Positions 49,403 to 57,740 of a stretch of DNA of 64,000 nucleotides are shown here, piece by piece. Each line of letters starts with the position of its first letter. Within the stretch, counting starts at the first letter, position 1. The notes below the pieces were generated by a model. The model made no database searches, was not told where the DNA came from, and saw nothing but the letters and a program-made list of their open reading frames with translations. Origin of the DNA: Frigidibacter sp037095735. Lineage in GTDB: Bacteria; Pseudomonadota; Alphaproteobacteria; Rhodobacterales; Rhodobacteraceae. Where the stretch lies: assembly GCF_037095735.1 (NCBI RefSeq), contig NZ_JBAWKD010000001.1:1017393-1081392 (forward strand). The letters are read 5' to 3'. The translations under genes and the position numbers were made by a program.

Positions 49403-50347
49403 ATGCCCCACGTCGCCCCGAAGGCGCCCGATGCTTCGGTCCCTGCCACGCCGCTAACCCCGCGCGCTGGGGCCGGGGCCGGTGGAGCCGACCTTCTGGC
49501 CGCGCTCGCCCCGGCGGTGTTTCTTGTCCTCTGGGCGCTGGGCTTCGTGGTGGCCAAGATCGGCCTGGCCCATGCCGACCCGCTGAGCTTCCTTGCGATC
49601 CGCTACCTGATCCTTGTCGCGGTGCTGGTGCCGGTGGTGGCGGTGCTGCGCCCGCCGATGCCGCGCGGGGCGCGGGCCTGGGGCCATATCGCGATGGTCG
49701 GCTTCCTGATCCAGGTGGTCTATTTCGGCGCGGCCTATGCCGGGATGGCGATGGGCGTCTCGGCCGGGGTGGCGGCGGTGATCGGCTCGACCCAGCCGCT
49801 GGCGGTGGCGCTGGCCGCGCCCGCGCTGACCGGCGAGCGGATCGCGGCGCGCGGCTGGCTGGGGTTGGCGCTGGGGGCCGGGGGCTCGCTGGCGGTGGTG
49901 CTGTCGGGGCGCGGGCTCGATGCCGCGCCGCCGGTCGCGGTGCTGGCCTGCGTCGTCTCGATGCTGGGCATGGCGGCGGCGACGCTGTGGCAGCGGCGCT
50001 TCGCGGTGCCGGCGCATCCGCTGTGGGTGAACCTGATCCATTTCGGGCTGGGCTCGGCGGTGATCGGGCCGGCGGCGCTGGCCGGGCCGCTGCAGGTCGA
50101 CTGGACGCCGGGCTTCTGGGGGGCGGTGCTCTGGGTGTCGATCACCAACTCGCTGGTCTCGATCTCGATCCTGCTGTTCCTGCTGAAGCGCAGCGAGGCG
50201 GCGCGGGTCTCTGCCCTGTTCTACCTGGTGCCGCCACTGGCCGCGGTGATCGGCTGGGCGGCGCTGGGCGAATCCCTGGCGCTGGCCGGCTGGGCCGGCA
50301 TCGCCGTGGCCGCCGCCGGTGTCTGGCTGGTCTCGGCCCGCCGCTGA
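49403..50347 (+). CDS. EamA/DMT-family membrane transporter
   Basis: This 314-residue protein has ten hydrophobic segments in two related EamA halves (about 25-160 and 170-310), with FLVLWALGFVVAKIGL, FLAIRYLILVAVLVPV, GVAAVIGSTQPLAVALAAPALTGERIAARGWLGL and LFYLVPPLAAVIGWAALGESLALAGWAGIAVAAAGVWLV. Such proteins often export amino acids or metabolites, but the substrate is not predictable. The upstream gap of 126 bases shows no clear promoter. A convergent intergenic element with an assembly gap follows. Confidence 0.9.
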   Translation: MPHVAPKAPDASVPATPLTPRAGAGAGGADLLAALAPAVFLVLWALGFVVAKIGLAHADPLSFLAIRYLILVAVLVPVVAVLRPPMPRGARAWGHIAMVGFLIQVVYFGAAYAGMAMGVSAGVAAVIGSTQPLAVALAAPALTGERIAARGWLGLALGAGGSLAVVLSGRGLDAAPPVAVLACVVSMLGMAAATLWQRRFAVPAHPLWVNLIHFGLGSAVIGPAALAGPLQVDWTPGFWGAVLWVSITNSLVSISILLFLLKRSEAARVSALFYLVPPLAAVIGWAALGESLALAGWAGIAVAAAGVWLVSARR

Positions 50348-50361
50348 GTCGCGTCCCGTTG

Positions 50362-50558
50362 GCAGCAGCGCCAGAGCCGGGGGGGCTCGGGGGGACCCGC
50401 GGTCCCNNNNNNNNNNNNNNNNNNNNNNNNNNNNNNNNNNNNNNNNNNNNNNNNNNNNNNNNNNNNNNNNNNNNNNNNNNNNNNNNNNNNNNNNNNNNNN
50501 NNNNNNNNNNNNNNNNNNNNNNGCTCGGGGGGACCCGCGGTCCCCCCGACCCTGTTTC
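50362..50558. repeat. Intergenic GC-rich element, copy A, interrupted by Ns
   Basis: It starts GCAGCGCCAGAGCCGG, contains a GACCCGCGGTCC hairpin and ends CCCCCCGACCCTGTTTC. It lies between convergent genes (EamA and rpmJ), like copies at 53925 and 57741. The middle is replaced by Ns (50407-50522). Confidence 0.65.
50407..50522. other. Assembly gap (116 Ns), probably artefactual
   Basis: The 22 bases before the Ns (50385-50406) are identical to the 22 bases after them (50523-50544). This is the pattern of two contigs ending in the same hairpin sequence and joined with a placeholder. The true sequence may simply be the overlap, with no missing bases. Confidence 0.75.
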
Positions 50559-50574
50559 GATCGCGGCGGCGCGC

Positions 50575-50607
50575 AAAGGAAAAGGCCGCCGGGTTGCCCC
50601 GACGGCC
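50575..50607 (-). terminator. Rho-independent terminator after rpmJ
   Basis: The arms at 50584-50593 (GGCCGCCGGG) and 50598-50607 (CCCGACGGCC) pair with one mismatch and a TTGC-type loop. On the minus strand they are followed by TTTTCCTTT. It lies about 50 bases past the rpmJ stop. Confidence 0.65.
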
Positions 50608-50655
50608 GCATCTTCACGCTCGTGACCTTGCGGTCGCCGCGCCTTGGCCCAGGGA

Positions 50656-50781
50656 TTAACCCTGGCGGGCCTTGTAGCGCTTCTGCGTCTTGTTGATCAC
50701 GTAGATGCGGCCTTTGCGGCGCACGACCTGGCAATCGCGGTGACGCTGCTTGAGCGAGCGGAGCGAGTTCCGGACCTTCAT
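50656..50781 (-). CDS. rpmJ: 50S ribosomal protein L36, zinc-free type
   Basis: The 41-residue protein reads MKVRNSLRSLKQRHRDCQVVR...KGRIYVINKTQKRYKARQG, the alphaproteobacterial L36. It has a single Cys17, so the four-ligand zinc ribbon of the other L36 type is absent. It binds 23S rRNA in the large subunit. ATG 50781 is preceded by GGGAGAAGACCG. A longer frame to 50883 crosses into the tRNA gene and is not used. It is flanked by a terminator and the tRNA-Val gene, so it is likely monocistronic. Confidence 0.93.
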   Translation of the reverse strand: MKVRNSLRSLKQRHRDCQVVRRKGRIYVINKTQKRYKARQG

Positions 50782-50849
50782 CGGTCTTCTCCCATTCGCG
50801 GCGCGCGTGCGCCTTGAAACAAACATGCCCCCGTTTCCGGGGGCGGTGA

Positions 50850-50924
50850 TGGTGGGCGCGACAGGGATCGAACCTGTGACCACTACGATGTCAACGTAGT
50901 GCTCTACCGCTGAGCTACGCGCCC
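50850..50924 (-). tRNA. tRNA-Val (anticodon GAC)
   Basis: On the minus strand the acceptor arm is GGGCGCG paired to CGCGCCC. The D-arm GCTCAGCGGTAGAGC, anticodon loop TTGACAT with GAC between paired ACTACG/CGTAGT arms, and T-arm CAGGTTCGATCCCTG are all present. CCA is encoded (50850-50852, discriminator A at 50853). Length is 75 with CCA. GAC reads GUC and GUU valine codons. It lies just upstream of rpmJ on the same strand. Confidence 0.95.
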
Positions 50925-51063
50925 GTCCTCGTCGTCTTGCCCCCCCTTTCCGTTGCCGTTCCGGCGGGGCAGGTCGTCTCGGTCCCGGGGTCTATAGACA
51001 GTTCGGATTTCCCTTTCAAGGGCTTTTGGCAAACTCGCGGCACGGACTATATTGGCCCTCGTG

Positions 51064-51930
51064 ATGACGCTCTTCGAAGACATGCCCGCCTATCGTCTGC
51101 GCCTGCCGGCCCGGCAGGCGGGCAGTGTCGTCTTCGCCTCTCCGCACAGCGGGAACCAGTATCCACAGGCCTTTCTGGACGGGGCCTCGCTTGATCCGCA
51201 CACGCTGCGCTCGTCCGAGGATGCGTTCATGGACCGGCTTCTGGACGTGGCGCCGGGGCTTGGCGCGGCGCTGATGACGGCGGTGCTGCCGCGCGCCTTC
51301 GTCGATCTGAACCGCGCCTGCGACGAGCTTGACCCAGCGTTAATCGACGGGGTCCGCGGCGCGCCGCACAATCCCCGAGTCGCCTCCGGGCTGGGGGTGA
51401 TTCCCCGCGTGGTTTCGGCCGGGCGGGTGATCCGGCAGGGCAAGATGACCCGGGTCGAGGCCGAGGCGCGGTTGCAACTGGCCTGGCATCCCTATCACGC
51501 CCGGCTGTCGGCGCTGACCGACCAGGTCTGGGGCCGGTTCGGGCAGGCGATTCTCATCGACATGCATTCGATGCCGCACGAGGCGGTCGAGCAGGGCCGC
51601 GGCCCGCGCCCGCAGGTGGTGATCGGCGACCGTTTCGGCGCCACCGCCGCGCCGGGCATCGTCCACGCGATCGAGCAGGCCTTCGAGGCCGAGGGGCTGC
51701 GCGTCGGGCGCAACGTGCCCTTCGCCGGGGCCTATGTCGTGCAGACCCATGGCCGCCCGGCCTCGAATCGCCATGCCGTGCAGATCGAGATCGACCGCGC
51801 GCTCTACATGGACGAGCGCACGATCACCCCGCATCAGGGGTTCGAGCCGTTTCGGGCGCTGATCGGCCGGGTGATGGCGCGACTGGTCGAGATCGGCCGG
51901 GCCGAGGCGCAGCCGCTGGCGGCCGAGTAG
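51064..51930 (+). CDS. N-formylglutamate amidohydrolase family protein
   Basis: ATG 51064 (an in-frame GTG three bases earlier is possible) gives 288 residues with the family motifs SPHSGNQYP (metal-binding His), FVDLNRACDELDP, WHPYHARLSAL, ILIDMHSMP and VQTHGRPASNRHAVQIEIDRALYMDE. The family is zinc-dependent and removes formate from N-formylglutamate in histidine catabolism. Without hut genes nearby, this copy may act on another N-acyl amino acid. Two close starts and no clear ribosome site leave the N terminus slightly uncertain. Confidence 0.85.
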   Translation: MTLFEDMPAYRLRLPARQAGSVVFASPHSGNQYPQAFLDGASLDPHTLRSSEDAFMDRLLDVAPGLGAALMTAVLPRAFVDLNRACDELDPALIDGVRGAPHNPRVASGLGVIPRVVSAGRVIRQGKMTRVEAEARLQLAWHPYHARLSALTDQVWGRFGQAILIDMHSMPHEAVEQGRGPRPQVVIGDRFGATAAPGIVHAIEQAFEAEGLRVGRNVPFAGAYVVQTHGRPASNRHAVQIEIDRALYMDERTITPHQGFEPFRALIGRVMARLVEIGRAEAQPLAAE

Positions 51931-51953
51931 CGGTCAGCGCAGGGCGCGGCCCC

Positions 51954-53237
51954 TCAGCGCAGCGCGCGGCCCTTGCGGATCGCGTCGGCGCCGAATCGGG
52001 CGCGGATCGCGTCGGTGGCGCGTTCGGTGGCGGCGCGGGCGCGGGCGGCGGGGTCGAGAAGGTCGCCGGTCAGGTCGGCCGCCGCGGCCGGCACCAGATC
52101 CGAGATCCCGACTCCGATCAGCCGGAACGGCCCCGGATCGCGGTTGGCGCGCAGAAGCTTTTCGGCCTCGGTCCAGATCACGTCGGCCAGCTGCGTGGCT
52201 TCGCGCAGCGCGTGGCGGCGGCTGATCAGGGTGAAATCCGCGCGCTTGAGCTTCAGCGTCACCGTCCGCCCCGCCATCTCCTTGGCCTTGGCGCGGTCAG
52301 AGACCTGTTCCGACAGCCGCCAGACATGGCCCAGAAGCGTGTCGAGGGCGGCGGTGTCCTCGTTGAAGGTGGTTTCCTTCGAGATCGACTTCACCGGGTG
52401 ATGCGGCGAGACGCGGCGGTGATCCTCGCCCCGCGCGAGGTGCCAGAGCCGGTCGCCAGAGGCCCCGAAGCGCTCTGCCAGGTCGCGCCGGTCCCAGCGC
52501 AGCAGGTCGTCCAGCGTGCGGATGCCGGCGCGCTCCAGCGCGGCCTGCGTCGCGGTGCCGACGCCCCAGATCAGCCCGACCGGCTTGCCCTTCAGGAAGG
52601 CCGCGGTATCGCCGCGCCCGATCACCGAAAAGCCCCGCGGCTTGTCGAGATCCGAGGCGGTCTTGGCCAGGAACTTGTTGTGCGAGAGGCCGATCGAGCC
52701 CGAGATCCCCAGCTCGGTCTCCATCCGCCGCACGAGACGCGCGAGCAGCACCGCGGGCGGCGCGCCGTGCAGCCGCGCGGTGCCGGTCAGGTCGAGGAAG
52801 GCCTCGTCCAGCGACAGGGGCTCGATCAGCGGCGTGAGTTCCTCGAGCATCGCACGGATCGCCTTCGAGACCTCGACATAGCGCGCCATCCGCGGCTTCA
52901 CGACCACCGCGTCGGGGCAGAGCTTCAGCGCCTGGAACATCGGCATCGCCGAGCGCACGCCCGAGATCCGCGCGATGTAGCAGCAGGTCGAGACCACGCC
53001 GCGGGTGCCGCCGCCGACGATCACCGGCCGGTCGGCCAGCGCGGGGTCGTCGTGCTTCTCGACACTGGCGTAGAAGGCGTCGCAATCCATGTGGGCGATC
53101 GAGAGGTCGAAGAGTTCGGGGTGGCCCAGCACCCGCGGACTGCGGCAGGCGGGGCAGCGCAGGCGCGGGCCGGGCGCCGCCTCGAACCGGGCGAGGCAGT
53201 CGCGGCAGAGGCTGGGAAGCGGGGCGCTGGCGGTCAT
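51954..53237 (-). CDS. dinB: DNA polymerase IV with N-terminal zinc-finger-like extension
   Basis: This 427-residue Y-family polymerase has IAHMDCDAFYASVEKHDDP, VGGGTRGVVSTCCYIARISGVRSAMP and EPLSLDEAFLDLTG, with catalytic Asp51 and the Asp/Glu pair of SLDE, followed by SIGLSHNKFLAKTASDLDKPRG. It copies past DNA lesions. Unlike Escherichia coli DinB (351 residues) it begins with about 45 extra residues containing two CxxC pairs (Cys11, Cys14, Cys28, Cys31), a likely zinc ribbon seen in some alphaproteobacterial forms. No LexA box was found upstream. Confidence 0.9.
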   Translation of the reverse strand: MTASAPLPSLCRDCLARFEAAPGPRLRCPACRSPRVLGHPELFDLSIAHMDCDAFYASVEKHDDPALADRPVIVGGGTRGVVSTCCYIARISGVRSAMPMFQALKLCPDAVVVKPRMARYVEVSKAIRAMLEELTPLIEPLSLDEAFLDLTGTARLHGAPPAVLLARLVRRMETELGISGSIGLSHNKFLAKTASDLDKPRGFSVIGRGDTAAFLKGKPVGLIWGVGTATQAALERAGIRTLDDLLRWDRRDLAERFGASGDRLWHLARGEDHRRVSPHHPVKSISKETTFNEDTAALDTLLGHVWRLSEQVSDRAKAKEMAGRTVTLKLKRADFTLISRRHALREATQLADVIWTEAEKLLRANRDPGPFRLIGVGISDLVPAAAADLTGDLLDPAARARAATERATDAIRARFGADAIRKGRALR

Positions 53238-53410
53238 GGCCCCTTATAGCAGGGCGCGGGCGGCGTTGCAGGGGTGACTCACCGGCGCGGCCGTCTGCAG
53301 CCGGCGCGCAGAGGCCGCTTGACGGATGGCATCCGCACTGGTCAGTTCAATTTGCCTGGGGAGGCACGGACATGCCCGGCGCTGCGTCGCCGGCCGAAGG
53401 GGACTGACAG

Positions 53411-53905
53411 ATGGCAATTCGTATTGCGGGCCTTGGCGCCGCCTCCCTCGCCGTCGCGACGGTGCTGGCCGCGGGCCATGCGCAGGCCGCCGATGTCGTG
53501 ATCGGGCTCGGGGCGCTCGACTACAAGAACGAAGAGGCGACGGTGCTGTCGTTCGAACTGCACAGCGCGCCGATGTGGCAGTTGGGGGCGGTGCAGTTCG
53601 GGCTGGGCCTTGGCGCCTTCTACAGCGACGAGGACAGCGCCTTCGCCGGCGCCGGCGTCACGATGATGATCCCGATGGGCCAGAGCTGGTTCATCGAGGG
53701 CAGCTTCATGCCGGGCTTCTACAACGACGGCGGCTATTCCACGGATCTTGGCGACGAGCTGGAATTCCGCACCGTGCTGGGCGTGGGCTACCGGATCGGT
53801 CAGGGCGCGGTGTCGCTGGCGGCGAGCCATGTCTCGAACGCCGATCTGGCCGACGAGAACCCGGGCGTGAACGGCCTGTCGCTGCGCTATCGCATCGGCT
53901 TCTGA
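53411..53905 (+). CDS. Outer-membrane PagL-like (acyloxyacyl hydrolase family) beta-barrel protein
   Basis: This 164-residue protein has a signal peptide (LGAASLAVATVLAAGHAQA), alternating beta strands and a C-terminal end RYRIGF typical of outer-membrane barrels. SHVSNADLADENPGVNGLSLRY resembles the active-site region of the lipid A deacylase PagL, with His140 and Ser142 in the H-x-S pattern. The position of the PagL catalytic Glu (two strands later, by my alignment) is Asn154. Lipid A 3-O-deacylase activity is therefore doubtful. It stands alone with its own upstream region and converges on ilvD. Confidence 0.65.
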   Translation: MAIRIAGLGAASLAVATVLAAGHAQAADVVIGLGALDYKNEEATVLSFELHSAPMWQLGAVQFGLGLGAFYSDEDSAFAGAGVTMMIPMGQSWFIEGSFMPGFYNDGGYSTDLGDELEFRTVLGVGYRIGQGAVSLAASHVSNADLADENPGVNGLSLRYRIGF

Positions 53906-53924
53906 CGGGCGGACCCGTCATCGG

Positions 53925-54017
53925 GCAGCGCCAGAGCCGGGGGGATCGCCGTCGGCACGCCATCGGTCCGAGAGCCGATGGCGATGGGGGGCCACGCTGG
54001 CCCCCCGACCCTGTTTC
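53925..54017. repeat. Intergenic GC-rich element, copy B, with extra hairpin
   Basis: It begins GCAGCGCCAGAGCCGGGGGG and ends CCCCCCGACCCTGTTTC directly at the ilvD stop. Inside is a perfect hairpin: GCCATCGG (53959-53966), loop TCCGAGAG, CCGATGGC (53975-53982). It is placed between convergent genes like copies A and C and could serve as a bidirectional terminator. Confidence 0.65.
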
Positions 54018-55865
54018 TTACTTCAGCAGCGTGATGTCGCGCACCGCGCCCTTGGCGGCCGAGGTCGCGAAGGCCGCATAGGCCTTGAGCGCGGTCGAGA
54101 CCTTCCGGTCGCGGGTCGCGGGCGTATAGGCGGCCTCGCCGCGCGCTTCCTGCTCGGCCCGGCGCGCCGCCAGCTCGTGATCGTCGATGCGCAGCGAGAT
54201 GGTGCGGCCCGGGATGTCGATGTCGATCATGTCGCCATCCTTGACCAGCGCGATGGCGCCGCCCTCGGCCGCCTCTGGCGAGACATGGCCGATCGACAGG
54301 CCCGAGGTGCCGCCCGAGAAGCGCCCGTCGGTGATCAGCGCGCAGGCTTTGCCGAGGCCCTTCGATTTCAGGTAGCTGGTCGGGTAGAGCATTTCCTGCA
54401 TCCCCGGCCCGCCGCGCGGGCCTTCGTAGCGGATCACCACCACGTCGCCGGCCACGACCTTGCCGGTCAGGATCGCGGACACGGCATCGTCCTGGCTTTC
54501 ATAGACCTTGGCCGGGCCCGAGAACTTCAGGATCGACTCGTCCACGCCCGCCGTCTTCACGATGCAGCCGTCGAGCGCCACGTTCCCCGCCAGCACCGCC
54601 AGCCCGCCGTCCTGGCTGAAGGCATGCTCCTTGGACCGGATCACGCCCGTCTCGCGGTCGGCATCGAGCGAGGTCCAGCGCTGCTGCTGGCTGAAGGCCA
54701 CCTGCGTCGGCACGCCGCCCGGCGCGGCCTTGAAGAACTCCTGCACCTGTTCGGAGGGGTTCAGCGCGATGTCCCAGCGTTCGATGGCCGCGCCGATCGA
54801 GGGCGAATGCACGGTCGGCAGGTCGCGGTGCAGCAGGCCCGCGCGGTCGAGCTCGCCCAGGATCGCCATGATGCCGCCGGCGCGGTGCACGTCTTCCATG
54901 TGCACGTCCTGCTTGGCGGGCGCGACCTTGCACAGGCAGGGCACGCGGCGCGACAGCCGGTCGATGTCCTCCATCGAGAAGTTCACCTCGCCCTCATGGG
55001 CGGCGGCCAGCAGGTGCAGCACGGTGTTGGTCGAGCCGCCCATCGCGATGTCGAGCGACATGGCGTTCTCGAAGGCCTCGAAGCTGGCGATCGAGCGCGG
55101 CAGGACCGAATAGTCCTCTTGTTCATAGTGCCGGCGGGCGAGGTCGACGATCAGGTGGCCGGCTTCCACGAAGAGCCGCTTGCGGTCGGCATGGGTGGCC
55201 AGCGTCGAGCCGTTGCCGGGCAGCGACAGCCCCAGCGCCTCGGTCAGGCAGTTCATCGAGTTCGCCGTGAACATCCCCGAGCACGAGCCGCAGGTCGGGC
55301 AGGCCGAGCGCTCGATCACCGCGACTTCCTCGTCGGTGTATTTCTCGTCGGCCGCGACGACCATCGCGTCGACGAGGTCGAGCGCGACCTCCTTGCCCTT
55401 CAGCAGGACCTTGCCGGCCTCCATCGGGCCGCCCGAGACGAAGACCGCCGGGATGTTCAGGCGCATCGCGGCCATCAGCATGCCGGGGGTGATCTTGTCG
55501 CAGTTCGAGATGCAGACCATCGCGTCGGCGCAATGGGCATTGACCATGTATTCGACCGAGTCGGCGATCAGTTCGCGCGAGGGCAGCGAATAGAGCATCC
55601 CGGCATGGCCCATCGCGATCCCGTCATCGACGGCGATGGTGTTGAACTCTTTCGCGACGCCGCCCGCGCGCTCGATCTCGCCGGCGACCAGCTGGCCGAG
55701 GTCCTTCAGGTGGACGTGGCCGGGCACGAACTGGGTGAAGGAGTTCACGACCGCGATGATCGGCTTGCCGAAATCGCTGTCCTTCATGCCGGTGGCCCGC
55801 CAGAGGCCACGGGCGCCGGCCATGTTGCGGCCATGGGTCGAGGTGCGCGAGCGATAATGCGGCAT
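54018..55865 (-). CDS. ilvD: Dihydroxy-acid dehydratase
   Basis: ATG 55865 gives 615 residues of IlvD, with THGRNMAGARGLWRATGM, NCDKITPG and CPTCGSCSGMFTANSMN, which contain cysteines of the iron-sulfur cluster. It also has ITDGRFSGGTSGLSIGHVSPEAAEGG near the C terminus. The enzyme dehydrates dihydroxy acids in valine, leucine and isoleucine synthesis in the cytoplasm. Length is normal (about 610). A longer frame to 56306 overlaps the opposite gene and is rejected. It appears monocistronic, ending in repeat element B. Confidence 0.96.
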   Translation of the reverse strand: MPHYRSRTSTHGRNMAGARGLWRATGMKDSDFGKPIIAVVNSFTQFVPGHVHLKDLGQLVAGEIERAGGVAKEFNTIAVDDGIAMGHAGMLYSLPSRELIADSVEYMVNAHCADAMVCISNCDKITPGMLMAAMRLNIPAVFVSGGPMEAGKVLLKGKEVALDLVDAMVVAADEKYTDEEVAVIERSACPTCGSCSGMFTANSMNCLTEALGLSLPGNGSTLATHADRKRLFVEAGHLIVDLARRHYEQEDYSVLPRSIASFEAFENAMSLDIAMGGSTNTVLHLLAAAHEGEVNFSMEDIDRLSRRVPCLCKVAPAKQDVHMEDVHRAGGIMAILGELDRAGLLHRDLPTVHSPSIGAAIERWDIALNPSEQVQEFFKAAPGGVPTQVAFSQQQRWTSLDADRETGVIRSKEHAFSQDGGLAVLAGNVALDGCIVKTAGVDESILKFSGPAKVYESQDDAVSAILTGKVVAGDVVVIRYEGPRGGPGMQEMLYPTSYLKSKGLGKACALITDGRFSGGTSGLSIGHVSPEAAEGGAIALVKDGDMIDIDIPGRTISLRIDDHELAARRAEQEARGEAAYTPATRDRKVSTALKAYAAFATSAAKGAVRDITLLK

Positions 55866-56040
55866 GGGTCGGGTCCTTCGGCTGGCTGGCCCGCAGGCGC
55901 CTCTCCTCGAAGGCCCGGGCCGGATGTTCCTCGGGCGCGGACCATAGAGTGACTTGGGGGCAAGGGAAAGCGCGGAACCGCTGGCCGTGGGCGCCGGGGC
56001 AGGGCAGGATGGCCGCGGGGTGCTGGTGCGAGGAGGGATC

Positions 56041-56931
56041 ATGGACGGCGGACTTGCAGGGGAACTGACGGGCGGCAACGCGGTCTTGATCGCGATCGCG
56101 CTGTTCGTGATCGTGTCGATCTTTCTGGGCGTGCGGATCGTGCCACAGTCCGAGAAGCATGTGGTCGAGCGCTTCGGGCGGCTGCGCGCGGTGCTGGGGC
56201 CGGGGGTGAACTTCATCGTGCCGTTCATCGACGTGGTGCGGCACAGGATCTCGATCCTCGAACGGCAACTGCCCAATGCGATGCAGGACGCGATCACCGC
56301 CGACAACGTGCTGGTGAAGGTCGAGACCAGCGTCTTCTACCGGATCACCGAGCCCGAGAAGACCGTCTACCGGATCCGCGATGTCGATGCGGCGATCGCC
56401 ACGACGGTGGCGGGGATCGTGCGCTCGGAGATCGGGCGGATGGAGTTGGACCAGGTGCAGTCGAACCGCGCGCAGCTGATCGAGAAGGTGCGCGAGCAGG
56501 TGGCGGCGATGGTCGACGACTGGGGGATCGAGGTGACGCGGGCCGAGGTGCTGGACGTGAACCTCGACGATGCGACGCGGGCGGCGATGCTGCAGCAGCT
56601 GAACGCCGAGCGCGCGCGGCGCGCGCAGGTGACCGAGGCCGAGGGCAAGAAGCGCGCGGTCGAGCTGAATGCCGATGCCGAGCTTTATGCGGCCGAGCAG
56701 CAGGCCAAGGCCAAGCGGGTGCTGGCCGATGCCGAGGCCTATTCGACCGGGGTGATCGCCGAGGCGATCGCGAAGAACGGGCTCGAGGCGGCGCAGTACC
56801 AGGTGGCGATGCGGCAGGTCGAGGGGATCGAGGCGCTGGGGAAAGGCACCGGCAAGCAGACCATCGTGGTGCCGGCCGCGGCGCTCGAGGCGCTGGGGGA
56901 CGCGTTCCGGATGCTGCGGGGGCGGGGCTGA
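56041..56931 (+). CDS. SPFH/stomatin-like membrane protein (QmcA type)
   Basis: ATG 56041 is preceded by GAGGAGGGATC, giving 296 residues. An N-terminal membrane segment (AVLIAIALFVIVSIFLGVRIV) is followed by the SPFH domain (VPQSEKHVVERFGRLRAVLGPGVNFIVPFIDVVRHRISILERQLP, VLVKVETSVFYRI) and a coiled coil rich in Ala/Glu (LNAERARRAQVTEAEGKKRAVELNADAE). Such proteins form membrane microdomain scaffolds, often with an NfeD partner. Its stop shares a base with the nfeD start. Confidence 0.92.
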   Translation: MDGGLAGELTGGNAVLIAIALFVIVSIFLGVRIVPQSEKHVVERFGRLRAVLGPGVNFIVPFIDVVRHRISILERQLPNAMQDAITADNVLVKVETSVFYRITEPEKTVYRIRDVDAAIATTVAGIVRSEIGRMELDQVQSNRAQLIEKVREQVAAMVDDWGIEVTRAEVLDVNLDDATRAAMLQQLNAERARRAQVTEAEGKKRAVELNADAELYAAEQQAKAKRVLADAEAYSTGVIAEAIAKNGLEAAQYQVAMRQVEGIEALGKGTGKQTIVVPAAALEALGDAFRMLRGRG

Positions 56932-57206
56932 TGGCGCTCTGGCAGGTCTGGTGGGTCTGGCTGGTGGCGGCGGCGGCCCTCGGCATCGCCGAGACGCTGC
57001 TGCCGGGCTTCGTGGCCTTCGGCTTCGCGGGCGGCGCCGCGGTCACCGGGGTGCTGGTCTGGACCGGGCTGATCGGGGCGACGCTGGGGCCGGTGCTTCT
57101 GGTCTTCGCGCTGGCCTCGCTGGTCACCTGGGCGCTTGCCCGGCGGCTGATGGGCGTGCGCCGGGGGCAGGTGAAGCGCTGGGACCGCGACATCAACGAA
57201 AACTGA
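56931..57206 (+). CDS. NfeD-like short membrane protein
   Basis: This 91-residue protein starts at the last base of the SPFH gene. It has two or three hydrophobic helices (VWLVAAAALGIAETLLPGFVAFGFAGGAAVTGVLVW, LGPVLLVFALASLVTWALA) and lacks the serine-protease part of long NfeD proteins. NfeD partners with SPFH proteins in membrane organisation. The C-terminal tail is short and basic. The soluble OB-fold domain of longer NfeDs is missing. Confidence 0.8.
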   Translation: MALWQVWWVWLVAAAALGIAETLLPGFVAFGFAGGAAVTGVLVWTGLIGATLGPVLLVFALASLVTWALARRLMGVRRGQVKRWDRDINEN

Positions 57207-57300
57207 GATCGGCAAGGATCCGCTCTATCGCCGGGCCCGCTCAGGAACCCCGGAAGGCGGCTGCGAGTTGTCTGCCCAGAACCTGTTGAACCAGGAGGAC

Positions 57301-57660
57301 ATGATGCAGGACAACTTCGGGAACACCCCCCGCGATCCCGCCTACGACCGTCGGCTCGAGACCACCAAGACCTCGGGCGGCAACGGGATCTTCTTCATTC
57401 TGGGCGCCATCGTCGTGGCGCTGGGCGTGATCTTCTTCCTCGTCTCGGGCAACGAGCCCTCGGCCCCGGCCCCCGATGCGACGATCGAGAACAACGTGAC
57501 GGCACCCGCTGCCGACAGCGCCGCGCCCGCCGCCGACGCCCCTGCCGCGACCGCGCCGGTCGCCGAGCCGGCCGCCCCGGCCCCGGCCCCGGAAGCCGCC
57601 CCGGCTGACAGCGGTGCCACCGGTGGCACCGAAGCCCCGGCTCCGGCCCCGGCCAACTAA
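57301..57660 (+). CDS. Hypothetical single-pass membrane protein with Ala/Pro-rich tail
   Basis: ATG 57301 follows AACCAGGAGGAC, a strong ribosome site, and gives 119 residues. A short polar N terminus is followed by one membrane segment (IFFILGAIVVALGVIFFLVS) and then about 75 residues rich in Ala, Pro, Glu and Asp without fold. No family is recognised. A tail of this kind can span the periplasm or serve as a tether. A terminator follows 22 bases after its stop, so it may be the last gene of the SPFH operon or independent. Confidence 0.7.
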   Translation: MMQDNFGNTPRDPAYDRRLETTKTSGGNGIFFILGAIVVALGVIFFLVSGNEPSAPAPDATIENNVTAPAADSAAPAADAPAATAPVAEPAAPAPAPEAAPADSGATGGTEAPAPAPAN

Positions 57661-57682
57661 GACGGCCCTGATTGAACAGGAA

Positions 57683-57709
57683 AGGGCGGCCCCTCGGGGC
57701 CGCCCTTTT
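57683..57709 (+). terminator. Rho-independent terminator after the hypothetical membrane protein
   Basis: A GGGCGGCCCC / GGGGCCGCCC-type stem with a TC-type loop (57684-57705) is followed by TTTT. It lies 22 bases after the stop codon. Confidence 0.8.
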
Positions 57710-57740
57710 CGCATCGAGCGCCGGGCAGAAGCGCCCGGGC

